Made by a program: the position numbers and the translations under genes. From VRUE01 sp963844395 (GTDB lineage Bacteria > Actinomycetota > Thermoleophilia > Solirubrobacterales > 70-9): 64,000 nt of DNA. Position 1 is the stretch's first letter. The number at the start of each line of letters is the position of its first letter. The notes below the pieces were generated by a model. It was not told the origin of the DNA, did not search any database, and was given only the letters and a program-made list of their open reading frames with translations. The stretch is taken from the NCBI GenBank assembly GCA_963844395.1, contig CAWJNX010000001.1, positions 1-64,000 of the forward strand, in the 5' to 3' direction. This document shows, one piece after another, positions 27,583 to 38,462 of this stretch.

Positions 27583-30500
27583 ATGCTCGAAGCGATGCTT
27601 CAGGAGACCGATCCGGAGACCTCGCGGGAGGCGTTCGGGGAGCCCGCCGCGGCCCCGACCGAGGCCGGCGCCGACCGCGCCGAGCGGCTGCTGGCCGAGC
27701 TCAACGAGCCCCAGCGCGAGGCGGTTCGCCACGGCGAGGGGCCGCTGCTCGTCCTCGCCGGTGCCGGCTCAGGCAAGACCCGCGTCCTCACCCACCGGAT
27801 CGCCTACCTGCTGGCGCACCGGCGCCGCCAGGCCGGGCGAGATCCTGGCGATCACCTTCACCAACAAGGCCGCGACCGAGATGCGCGAGCGGGTCGGGGC
27901 GCTGGTCGGCCGCTCGGTGCGGGCGATGTGGGTGACGACCTTCCACTCGGCCTGCGCGCGGATGCTGCGCGCCGACGCCGAGCGGCTCGGTTACTCGCGC
28001 GGCTTCACGATCTACGACGAGTCGGACTCGCTGCGGATGCTGAAACGCTGCATGGAGGAGCTGCACGTCGACCCGAAGCGCTACCCGCCGCGGGCGATCC
28101 GCTCGCAGATCTCCGGCGCCAAGAACCAGCTGTCGACGCCGACGCCTACGCGCAGGCGGCCGGAGGCGATTTCGAGGAGATCGCGGCCGAGGTCTACCAG
28201 CTCTACGAGAAGCGGATGCTCGAGGCCAACGCGATGGACTTCGACGACCTCCTAGTCCGCACGGTCAACGCGCTGGAGCTGTTCGAGGAGGTGCGCGAGC
28301 GCTGGCGCCGCACCTTCCGCCACGTCCTCGTCGACGAGTACCAGGACACCAACCACGCCCAGTACCGGCTGCTGCAGTTGCTCACCTCCGAGCACGGCAA
28401 CCTGATGGTGGTCGGCGACGAGGATCAATGCCTCGTCGAGGGGACGCTGGTCACGATGGGGGACGGAACCCAGAAGCCGATCGAGCAACTCTGTCGAGGG
28501 CGACATGGTGATGTCCTGCCACGGCAGCGCCGATTTCCGTCCGGCGCGAAGTCACCGGGGTCTTCAAGGCGTGGGAGAAGAACGGCATCGCGATCAAGAC
28601 CCATTCGGGACGCCGTCTCGCTGAGCACGCCATGAGCACATGCACTTCGCCGGCTACCGCTTGGGCACTGCTCCACAGTTGCATCTGACGTACCTGATGT
28701 GGAAGCGAGGCGTGGGCTTCCGGGTCGGGACCACCGGGGTTTACTCGCAGAGGGGACAGCAGCGGTCGGCATCCGCCAGCGATGCCTACACGAGCATGCC
28801 GATGCCGTTTGGGTTATTTCTGCGCACGAAAGCGATGCAGAGGCTCGGGCCGCCGAGATCACTCTCTCCCTCCGTTACGGCCTGCCGATGCTGCTGTTCG
28901 TCCAGCGCAAATCTGCCTCCGGGAATAGCCTGATCGGCAATCAGGGTCTGATCGACCAGGTCTTCTCGACGATCGATACCGAGGTTGGCGGCTTTCGCCT
29001 GCTGGAAGACGAGGGGCTGAGCCTTCAGCATCCTCATCATCTGGGGGCAACCCCTGACGGCCGTCGGCGGGTTCTAAGGATCACTCTCTGCGGGGAGAAA
29101 CGAGGAAATACACCGATGCATCGCATCGCGCTCGCCGGCCGTGATCCTGAGGGTCGAAGTGCTCTTGAGGGGATCGGTCTCAAGACGCGCGAGGCGAAGC
29201 GAGGCTCGGAGTCGTGGCGGTTCGAGACCGTCCTGAAGGACTTCGGCGAGGCGATCCGGCTCGCCGGCGACATCAGCTCCACTGCTCGACGTGGATGTCA
29301 ATTTCTATCGGTCGCTTCGGCAAGGCTCAGAGCGGTCGGATAATCGGGAACTCGCTGCCAACGATCCCAGCTGGCGTCGGTCCGACCCGGGATGACCGTG
29401 TTCACCGCCGAGGGTGGCTACGACTGGGTCGAGTCGGTCGAAAAAGTGGTGCTCGATAGGCCGGTCTACGACATCAACGTGGAGGGAACCCACAATTTCA
29501 TTGCCAATGGGCTGGTCACCCACAACTCGATCTACGGCTTCCGCCACGCCGACATCCGCAACATCCTCGACTTCGAGCGGGACTTCCCGGAGGCCGAGGT
29601 GGTCAAGCTCGAGCAGAACTACCGCTCGACTCAGACGATCCTCTCGGCCGCCAACGCGGTCGTCGAGCGCAACCGCGAACGGCGGCCGAAGCGGCTCTGG
29701 ACCGAAATCTCGGGTGGCGAGCCGCTGCAGCTCTCCGAGCTGACCGACGAGCACGAGGAGGCGCGCTGGGTGGCGGCGGAGATCGAGCGGCTCGGCGAGG
29801 AGGCGGACGTGCGGCGCGAGGACGTCGCGGTCTTCTACCGGACCAACGCGATGAGCCGGGTGCTGGAGGACACCCTGGTCCGCTACGAGCTGCCCTACCA
29901 GGTGATCGGCGGCACCAAGTTCTACGAGCGGGCGGAGATCAAGGACGCGGTCGCCTACCTCAGCCTGCTCGTCAACCCGGCCGACCAGGTCTCCTTCGCG
30001 CGGATCGTCAACTCGCCGCGGCGCGGGATCGGCAAAACCAGCCAGGGGCGGCTCGCCGCGCACGCCAACACCACCGGCCTGCCGATCTGGGAGGTGGCCG
30101 CGCGGGTCGAGGAGGTGCCGGGCCTGGGCGCCGCGGCGATCAAGGCCGTCTCGCGCTTCTACGAGACGATGGAGGGGCTGCGGGCGCGGGCCGACTCCGC
30201 TCCGGTCGCCGGCGCTGCTCGAGGCGGTTCTGCGCGAGAGCGGCTACCTGGAGGCGCTGGCCGCGGAGCGCACGATCGAGGCCGAAGGCCGGGCCGAGAA
30301 CCTCGAAGAGCTGGTCGACGGCGCCGCCGAGTTCGACCTCAAGCGCGAGCTGCGAGGGGGAGAGCGAGGTGTCGCCGCTGGAGGAGTTCCTGCAGCAGAT
30401 CTCCCTCTACACCCAGCAGGACGAGCTGCGCGACGAGTCGGCGATCACCCTGATGACGTTGCACAACGCCAAGGGCCTGGAGTACGACACGGTCTTCGTC

Positions 30501-30951
30501 ATCGGCTGCGAGGACGGCGCCTTCCCGCACATGAAAGCGCTGGAAGAGGGGGGCGAGGAGGAGGAGCGACGCCTCTGTTACGTCGGCATCACCCGCGCCC
30601 GGCGGCGGCTCTACATGACCTGGACCGGGAGCGGCGCCTCTTCGGCCGCGCCGAGCGCAACCTGCCCTCGCGCTTCGTCGACGAGCTGCCGGCCGAGCTG
30701 ACCGAGCGCCACTCCAATGCGCCCGAGCATCGGGACCGGCTGGGAGGCCGCGGCGCCCGCGGGCGCTGCGGAGCCGCTCGACCCGGGCCGAGCGCCTTGC
30801 CCTGCGCGTCGGCGACGACGTCGTCCACGCCAGCTTCGGCGACGGGGTCGTCACCGCGGTCGAGCCGGGCGGGGTGGTCGTCGTCCGCTTCTCGGGCGAC
30901 GGCGCCGAGCGCAAGCTGATGGCCGACTACGCGCCGATCCGTAAGCGGTGA
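27583..30951 (+). CDS. pcrA: UvrD/PcrA-type DNA helicase, intein-containing, frameshifted
   Basis: SF1A 3'-5' helicase of repair and replication. Motifs: Q-motif LNEPQREAVRHGEGPLLVLA, Walker A AGAGSGKTRV, Ia AITFTNKAATEMRERV, Walker B HVLVDEYQDTNHAQY, III GDEDQ/SIYGFRHADIRNI split by an intein (28429-29526), IV VKLEQNYRSTQTILSAAN, V TLMTLHNAKGLEYDTVFV and VI RRLCYVGITRARRRLYMTW, then the C-terminal Tudor-like tail ending in ERKLMADYAPIRKR. Indels lie near 27832, 28129, 30213, 30353, 30617 and 30765, plus several within the intein. Start ATG 27583. The stop overlaps the folD GTG (GTGA). Without the intein the protein is about 755 residues, normal length. Confidence 0.92.
28429..29526 (+). mobile_element. 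Intein in PcrA motif III
   Basis: Protein-splicing element of 366 codons between the Gln of GDEDQ and the Ser of SIYGF. It starts with Cys (CLVEGTLVTMGDGTQKPIEQ; splicing block A), has block B STPEHMHFAGY once two extra bases near 28623 and 28633 are skipped, and ends with block F/G VYDINVEGTHNFIANG and LVTHN, followed by Ser+1. Coding is interrupted near 28492, 28550, 28765, 29283 and 29340, with net frame preserved. The middle has no LAGLIDADG motif; GVGFRVGTTGVY followed by EHADAVWV and EARAAEITLSLRYGLP resembles a GIY-YIG layout. GC content looks lower than the helicase. Confidence 0.88.
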
Positions 30952-31805
30952 GCGCGGTGGCGGCGCGGCTGATCGACGGCAAGGCGGTCGCGGCCGCGGT
31001 GCGCGAGCGGGTCGCCGCCGAGGTCGCCGACTTCGAGCAGGAGGCGGGGCGCGTCCCCGCCCTGGCGACGGTGATCGTCGGCGAGGACCCCGCCTCGCAG
31101 ATCTACATCGCCAACAAGCACAAGGCCTGCGCCGAGGCGGGGATGCGCTCCGTCCACCACGAGCTGCCCGCGGAGACGAGCGAGGACGAATTGCTCGAGC
31201 TGGTCGGGCATCTCGGCTCGCACGAGGGGGTCGACGGCATCCTCGTGCAGCTGCCGCTGCCGCCGCAGATCGATCCCGACCCGGTCGTCGCCGCGATCGA
31301 CCCGGCCAAGGACGTCGACGGGCTGACCCCGACCAACGCCGGGCTGCTCGCCCACGGCTCGCCGGGCCTGGTCCCCTGCACGCCGGCCGGCGTGATGGAG
31401 CTGCTGCGCGACGAGGGGGTCGAGCTGGAGGGGGCCGAGGCGGTCGTGGTCGGCCGCTCGAAGCTGGTCGGCGTGCCGGTGGCGCGGCTGCTGCTCGGCG
31501 CCAACGCGACCGTGACCGTCTGCCACTCGCGCACCCGCGACCTCGCCGGGACCTGCCAGCGCGCCGACGTGCTGGTCGCCGCAGTCGGCGTGCCGCGCCT
31601 GCTCGGCGCCGACGCGGTCAGGCCGGGGGCGGTAGTGATCGACGTCGGCATGAACCGGATCGAGGACGGACTCTGCGGCGACGTCGACTTCGAGCCGGTC
31701 GCCGAGGTCGCGGCGGCGATCACTCCCGTTCCCGGTGGGGTAGGCCCGATGACGATCGCGATGCTGCTCGTCAACACCCTGGCTGCCGCCCGAGCCCGGG
31801 TGTAG
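30948..31805 (+). CDS. folD: Methylenetetrahydrofolate dehydrogenase / cyclohydrolase
   Basis: Bifunctional one-carbon enzyme. Substrate motifs YIANKHKACAEAGM (catalytic Lys) and GILVQLPLPPQID, KDVDGLTPTNAGLLAHG, and the NADP-binding VVVGRSKLVGVPVARLLLGA; the ending ITPVPGGVGPMTIAMLLVNT is the diagnostic C-terminal motif. 285 residues, intact. GTG 30948 overlaps the pcrA stop by four bases, indicating translational coupling. Confidence 0.96.
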   Translation: MSAVAARLIDGKAVAAAVRERVAAEVADFEQEAGRVPALATVIVGEDPASQIYIANKHKACAEAGMRSVHHELPAETSEDELLELVGHLGSHEGVDGILVQLPLPPQIDPDPVVAAIDPAKDVDGLTPTNAGLLAHGSPGLVPCTPAGVMELLRDEGVELEGAEAVVVGRSKLVGVPVARLLLGANATVTVCHSRTRDLAGTCQRADVLVAAVGVPRLLGADAVRPGAVVIDVGMNRIEDGLCGDVDFEPVAEVAAAITPVPGGVGPMTIAMLLVNTLAAARARV

Positions 31806-31838
31806 TGTCGGATCGACCCCTAGTCCACGCGGAGGGAT

Positions 31839-32494
31839 GTGCAGATGGAAGCTGACAAGCTGAGCACGGGGGAGAAGATCGCCGCGGTCTCCGCGATCCT
31901 CCTTTTCATATTCATGACGTTCTTCAACTGGTTCGGTGTCGAGGTCTCGGGCGTGTCCGGCTTCTCCGGCGACGTCGGCGCGGGGGACGGCACTGCCTGG
32001 GACTGGCTTGACGTGATCCCGCTCTTCCTGATGCTGGCGATCGTCGCGGCGATCGGCGTCGCCGTAGTCCGCCTCACCGACGCCGACCTGGAGCCGCCGG
32101 TCTCGCTCAACGCGATCGTCGCCGCGCTCGGCGGGCTCGCCGTACTGCTGATCCTCTACCGGATCATCGACCCGCCCGGCGGCGGCAGTGGCTTCGAAGG
32201 GGTCGAGGTTGACACGACGCTGAAGCTCGGCATCTTCCTCGGCCTGCTTGCCGCGGCCGGGATCGCCTACGGCGGCTACAGCGCGATGCGCGAGGAAGGG
32301 GTGACCTTCGGCGACGTCGGCGACCGCCTCTCCGGTGGGCCGGGGCCGGGCGCGGGTCCGGGGCCAGGCACCGGAGCCCCGGGCGGCACCCCAGCGAAGG
32401 ACCTGCCGGTGGCCCGCCACCACCTCCTCCGCCACCCCAGCAGCCACCTTCGCCACCACCTCCTCCGCCACCACCACCGCCGGCTGGCTCGTAG
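31839..32494 (+). CDS. Membrane protein with proline-rich C-terminal tail, frameshifted
   Basis: Four hydrophobic segments are visible: AAVSAILLFIFMTFFNWFGV, DVIPLFLMLAIVAAIGVAVV, LNAIVAALGGLAVLLILYRI and TLKLGIFLGLLAAAGIAYGG. A cytoplasmic Gly/Pro linker follows. Near 32385 the frame shifts; the other frame gives a near-pure proline tail ending PPPAGS and TAG at 32492-32494, which I take as genuine. GTG 31839 or ATG 31845 start, 5-10 bases after GGAGGG. I recognise no named family; similar four-helix, Pro-tailed proteins occur in actinobacteria. Convergent with the GMC oxidoreductase gene, 6 bases away. Confidence 0.65.
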
Positions 32495-32500
32495 GGATCT

Positions 32501-34420
32501 TCAGGCCGTCGGGGTGGCTTCGGCCACCTCGGCGGCGATCCGCTTGGCGAAGGCGATGATCGTCATCATCGGGTTGACCCAGACCGCGGTCGGGAAGAGC
32601 GAGGCGTCGGCGACGTAGAGGCCGGCGACGCCGTTGACCGAGCCGTCGGGCGCGCAGACGCCCTCGCCCGGCTCGGCAGCGATCCGCGCCGTCCCCATCG
32701 GGTGGAAGGCCTCGAGGCGTAGCTCCGAGGGCTTGAAGGCGGTTGCCTCGAAGCCGGCGACGTCGCCGGGGCGCAGGACCTGGGCGCGGCCGATGTTCGG
32801 ATAGACCTCGGTGCGCTCCGGCGGCGAAGTGGATCTCGGCTGCGCGTGCGATCCCGAAGGCGATGCGGCTCGCGTCGTCCTCGGTAAGCCCGTAGCTGGC
32901 CCGCACCGAGCCGTCGCGCGCGGTCCCGACCCTGCCACTCGACTCGTCCGCTAGCTGGACGCCGATCGAGGCGACGTTGCCGAAGCGGAGCATCGACTCC
33001 TGGTGCTCGCGGCCCGAGCCGAGCAGCCAGGCGCCGCCGAACGGCAGCGGCGTGAAGGTCGCCTCGAGCAGGATGCCGCTGCGGCTCCCACTCGTCGACG
33101 TAGTAGCTCTGCATCACGCCCTCCCAGCCGCGCACCTCCTCCTCGTAGCGGGCGCCGACCCAGCAGGCGGGGTGGATGTGGAGGTTGCGGCCGACCTGGT
33201 CGCCGCCGAGGCCCGAGCGGAGCAGCAGCTCCGGGGTGCCGAGCGCCCCGCCGGCGACGATCGTCGCCTGGCGGGCGCGGACGGTGTAGGGGCGGGCGCC
33301 GCCGTCGCGGCCCGCGGGCGGCGTGACGATGCAGCGCACGCCGGCGGCGCGGCCGTCCTCGACCAGCACCCGGCGTGCCTCGACCCCGGCACGCAGCCGT
33401 GCGCCGGCGGCGACGGCGCGCGGCAGATAGCTGACGTGCATCGCCCGCTTGGCGTCGATCCGGCAGCCGTAGGGGCAGGAGCTGCACTGGACGCAGTTGC
33501 CGGCGTTGCGCGAGATCGGGCCGCCGCTGGCGCCGATCGCCGCCGCTCCCTCCATCGCCAGCTGGCCGTTGCGTCCCATCCGCTCCGGGTCGAGCGGCGT
33601 CACCCGCAGGAACTCCTCCGCCTCGGCGAAGTCGGGCGCGAGATCGCCGGCCCAGCCGATTCCGTAGCGATCGCGCCAGTGCGCCAGCACCTCGTCGGGG
33701 GCACGGAAGCAGGTGCCCGAGTTGATCACCGTGGTGCCGCCGACCGTCTTCGCCACCGGCACGGGGATCGGCGGGCGGCCCTCGGCGATCGTCAGGCCGC
33801 CGTCGCGGTAGAGGGAGGCGATCGCGTCCAGCGGATCGCGCGGGTAGCTGTCGCGGTCGTAGCTCTGGCCCGCCTCGAGCACGATCACGTCGAGCCCGGC
33901 CTCGGCCAGCGTCGCTGCCGCCGCTGCGCCGCCGGCCCCCGAGCCGACGATGACGACGTCGCATTCCTCGCCTTCGCCGGGCGGGGTCGTGTCGCCCAGC
34001 GGCCCGGCCGGCTCCGGCAGCGCGCCGTCGCTGAGGCGGCAGCTGGTCTCGAGGCCGAGCCGTCGCTCGACCTGGGGGTCGATCGCGTAGCCGATCGTGG
34101 TGAAGGTCTTCGCCATCAGCAGCAGCTCGTGGTGGAGGCCGAAGCGCGAGCCCTCCATGCGGCGCAGGAAGTCCTCGCGCGCGCCGGCGTCGAGGCGGCT
34201 GAACCGCCACGGGAAGGGCAGCCACTCGAAGACGCGCAGGGCGAGCCGGATCCGCTTCAGCATGCGCGGCGACAGCGAGGGGAGGAACTCGCCCACCGGT
34301 CCCGCGACGTCGACCTCGCGCTCGGCCGCGGGCAGGCCGTCGAGGGCCGGGCGCCATCGCCTCGCAGATCGCGCTCAGGGTGCGTTGCTCGGCGGTCGAC
34401 AGCCCCGGCGGGCGCTGTCA
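32501..34420 (-). CDS. GMC-family FAD oxidoreductase, frameshifted
   Basis: Glucose-methanol-choline oxidoreductase, probably an alcohol or sterol oxidase of the long-chain alcohol oxidase type. FAD-binding DVVIVGSGAGGAAAAATLAE and VLEAGQSYD; TVGGTTVINSGTCFRAPDEV; a Cys-rich stretch CVQCSSCPYGCRIDAKRAM; GALGTPELLLRSGLGG; and the C-terminal catalytic region EAFHPMGTARIAAEPGEGV, then NPMMTIIAFAKRIAAEV. A ~100-residue N-terminal helical region with EFLPSLSPRMLKRIRLALRV precedes the FAD domain. Indels near 34405, 34352, 33085 and 32825. The start codon is unclear because it overlaps the upstream gene's stop (34418-34420). Confidence 0.85.
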
Positions 34421-34861
34421 GCCGGGCGCGGTCGGGCGTTCCACCCGGCCGGCCAGCGACCAGAGCCAGAGCGCCGCCACGGCCAGGAAGCCGTCGACCA
34501 GGAAGTTGAGCAGGTAGATGAAGACGTCCTGGTCGAACAGGTAGAAGCCGAGCGAGGCGAGCGAGGAGGCGGTCTTGCCGGCGGCCAGTACCAGCAGGAA
34601 GGGCCGGTAGCGGACGACGTCGGCCTGGGCGACAGAGCAGATGCCAGTGATGACGACCATGTAGGCGAAGGCGAGCGCCAGCCACAGCTTCTCCTCGGTG
34701 TGCGGGGCGCGGCTGAAGTCGCCGAGCGAGTCGCCGAGGTCGGAGATCGTGTCGAGGACGCCGCTGGGGACGGCGATGAAGAGGATGCCGACGACGGCGA
34801 AGCTGAGCGCGAGCAGGCGCAGGTTGAGGACGACGAACCGCTCTGCCTTCGCTCCCCGCAT
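34418..34861 (-). CDS. Small multi-pass membrane protein
   Basis: 147 residues with four predicted membrane helices: LNLRLLALSFAVVGILFIAV, KLWLALAFAYMVVITGICSV, FLLVLAAGKTASSLASLGFY and YLLNFLVDGFLAVAALWLWS. I do not recognise a named family. Its stop overlaps the start of the GMC oxidoreductase gene, so it may be a membrane partner of that enzyme (inference from coupling). The start is set at MRGAKAERFVVLN; upstream codons in frame lack hydrophobic or conserved character. Confidence 0.6.
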   Translation of the reverse strand: MRGAKAERFVVLNLRLLALSFAVVGILFIAVPSGVLDTISDLGDSLGDFSRAPHTEEKLWLALAFAYMVVITGICSVAQADVVRYRPFLLVLAAGKTASSLASLGFYLFDQDVFIYLLNFLVDGFLAVAALWLWSLAGRVERPTAPG

Positions 34862-34939
34862 GGGGCGGGACAATAACTGGCTGGGCAGCCAGGCGGGTGG
34901 CGCGAGATGCGGAGCTGGTTGACACCTAGAATCACGGCC

Positions 34940-35230
34940 GTGATCGAGCGGGATCAAGTTCTACACGTGGCCAAGCTGGCGCGCCTGCGTCTCTCGGAGG
35001 AGGATGTTGAGCGGATGGCAGGGGAGCTTTCGGGGATTCTCGAGCACGTCGATCGAATTGGGGAGCTGGAATCTGGACGATGTTGAGCCGACTTCGCATG
35101 TGGTGGAGTTGGAGAATGTGTTGCGGCCCGACGAGCCTCGGCCGAGCTGGCCAAAGGACGCTGTTTTGGAGCCAGCGCCGGATCCGGCCGATGGGGCGTT
35201 CCGTGTTCCCTCGCCGCAGGCCGAGGCCTG

Positions 35231-35231
<1 letters not shown>
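34940..35231 (+). CDS. gatC: Asp/Glu-tRNA amidotransferase subunit C, frameshifted
   Basis: Small subunit stabilising GatA in the GatCAB complex that converts Glu-tRNA(Gln) and Asp-tRNA(Asn). Starts GTG 34940: VLHVAKLARLRLSEEDVERM and LSGILEHVDRIGELE, then one extra T near 35070, and LDDVEPTSHVVELENVLRPD with the usual DEPRPSWPKDAVL tail. 96 residues after correction. The stop overlaps the gatA ATG (TGATG). Confidence 0.92.
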
Positions 35232-36717
<1,486 letters not shown>

Positions 36718-36725
<8 letters not shown>

Positions 36726-38154
36726 GCTGGAGGCGGTGATCGGGCTGGAGATCCACGTCCAGCTCTCGACCCGGACCAAGATGTTCTGCGGCTGCGAGCT
36801 GTCCTTCGGCGACGAGCCGAACGTCCACACCTGCCCGGTCTGCCTCGCCCATCCCGGCGTACTGCCGGTCCCCAACGAGGAGGCGATCAATTACGCGCTG
36901 AAGATCGCCGCGGCGCTGGAATGCGAGGTCGCGCCGCGCTCGATCTTCCACCGTAAGAACTACTTCTATCCCGACAGCCCGAAGGCCTACCAGATCAGCC
37001 AGTACGACGTGCCGATCGCTGGTGCCGGCAGACTGGGGGGGGTGCGGATCCACCGCGCCCATCTCGAGGAGGACGCGGCGAAGATGATCCACCTCGGCGG
37101 CTCGGGGCGCATCCACGGCTCCGGTGCCTCGATGGTCGACTTTAACCGCGGCGGCACGCCGCTGGTCGAGATCGTCACGGAGCCCGACCTGCGCAGCGCC
37201 GCCGAGGCCGCCGCCTGGGCCCGTCTGCTGCGCACCACGGTCCGCCAGCTCGACGTTTCCGACGTCAACATGGAGGAGGGGAGCCTGCGAGTCGACGCCA
37301 ACGTCTCGGTGCGGCCGGCGGGCAGCGAGGAGCTGGGGACGAAGACCGAGCTGAAGAACATGAACAGCTTCCGCTTCCTCGAACGGGGCGTTGAAGCCGA
37401 GCTGGCGCGGCAGCGCCAACTGATCGAGGCGGGAGGGGCGGTGGTGCAGGAGACGCTCCACTTCCATCCCGAGGACGGTTCGCTGACTCCCCTGCGCTCG
37501 AAGGAGGAGGCACACGATTACCGCTACTTCCCCGAGCCCGACCTCGTGCCTCTGGCACCGACCGAGGCGATGCTACGCGAGGCGCGCGAGTCGCTGCCGG
37601 AGCTGCCGGAGGCGCGCCTGCGGCGCTACGGCGAGGAGATGGGGGTGGCCGAGGACGTGGCGACGGTCCTGGTCGCGGATCCCGAGACCGCGGACTACTT
37701 CGAGCGGGCCGCTGAGGCCGCCACCGATGTCGAACCACGAGTTGTCGCCAATTGGGTGACGGGTGAGCTGGCCGCCGCGTTGCGCGGGGACAGCGGCGAG
37801 AGCGCGGCGGACTCGAAGGTCGAACCCGAGGCGCTCGCCATGCTGGTCGTGCTGGTCCAGGAGAAGAAGATCTCCCACGGCAGCGGCAAGACGGTGCTCT
37901 CAGCGCTGGTCGCCGAAGGCGGCGACCCGGCGGCGATCGTCGAGCGCGAGGGCCTAGCCCAGATCTCAGATAGCGGCGAGCTGGAGTCGATTGTCGCCGC
38001 CGCGGTCGAAGCCAACCCCGAGGCCGCCGAGCAGATCCGCGCCGGCAACCAGAAGGCGATCGGCGCCATCGTCGGCGCCGTGATGAAGGAGACCAAGGGC
38101 CGCGCCGACGGCGGCGAGGTAAACCGCCTGATTCGGAAGAAACTGGATATTTAG
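36718..38154 (+). CDS. gatB: Asp/Glu-tRNA amidotransferase subunit B
   Basis: Kinase/transamidase subunit of GatCAB. MTELEAVIGLEIHVQLSTRT, MFCGCELSFGDEPNVHTCPV, and the Zn/Mg and ATP region IHRAHLEEDAAKMIHLGG, SMVDFNRGGTPLVEIVTEPD, DYRYFPEPDLVPL; C-terminal YqeY-like helical domain ending GGEVNRLIRKKLDI. 478 residues, intact, with no frameshift. Last gene of the gatCAB operon; followed by a 308-base structured intergenic region. Confidence 0.97.
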
Positions 38155-38422
38155 TCTCGCCGGATCCCGCCCCTGGGGCGAGTTTCGAGTGTTGACGCCT
38201 TGAGTATCTGTGGAGATCCACGAGACGGCGGTTCTCCTCGCCTTCGCGGGTGTGATGAGGGCGCTGATAGCGCTCGCGTCGAAGCTTGCGGATCGCTAGG
38301 AGAGACCGCTAAAAAGAAACGGCCCCGGGTTCAGCTCCCGGGGCCGTTCAATTTGTGGAAATCCACGAAGCGACGGAATCTTAGCGCTGCATAGGTGCGC
38401 TCGCCGCGCCGGCTAAAAGTGC
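38155..38422. repeat. Structured intergenic region with repeated short palindromes
   Basis: The gap after gatB holds no convincing gene. A 15-base sequence TGTGGAGATCCACGA (38209-38223) recurs as TGTGGAAATCCACGA (38354-38368); each contains the palindrome GTGGA/TCCAC. Between them are near-complementary arms GCGGTTCTCCT (38228-38238) and AGGAGAGACCGC (38298-38309), an inner GCGCT/AGCGC hairpin, and a strong terminator stem (38318-38348). A 64-codon open frame crosses the region but follows the palindromes and has no family resemblance. Confidence 0.55.
38318..38348. terminator. Strong GC-rich terminator hairpin
   Basis: Twelve-bp perfect arms AACGGCCCCGGG/CCCGGGGCCGTT around a 7-base loop. 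An A-rich stretch (AAAAAGAAAC) precedes it and CAATTTG follows, so it could work in both directions; the T-tract is better on the minus strand. Probably ends gatCAB transcription. Confidence 0.75.
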
Positions 38423-38449
38423 CACTTTGTGACAACCTGTTACAAAGTG
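38423..38449. promoter_or_regulatory. Operator-like inverted repeat upstream of NDH-2
   Basis: Arms CACTTTGTGAC and GTTACAAAGTG (11 bp, one mismatch) flank AACCT and end 13 bases before the ndh ATG. The core TTGTGA...TTACAA resembles Rex (TTGTGAA-N4-TTCACAA) and CRP/GlxR-like (TGTGA-N6-TCACA) sites but has one extra central base. Position over the start region suggests repression. Confidence 0.5.
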
Positions 38450-38462
38450 CTACGTTGACGGC

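Noticed and set aside
38200..38394. 64-codon open frame between gatB and ndh
   Set aside because: It runs through palindromes and a terminator hairpin, has no recognisable motif, and its codon use is unlike neighbours.
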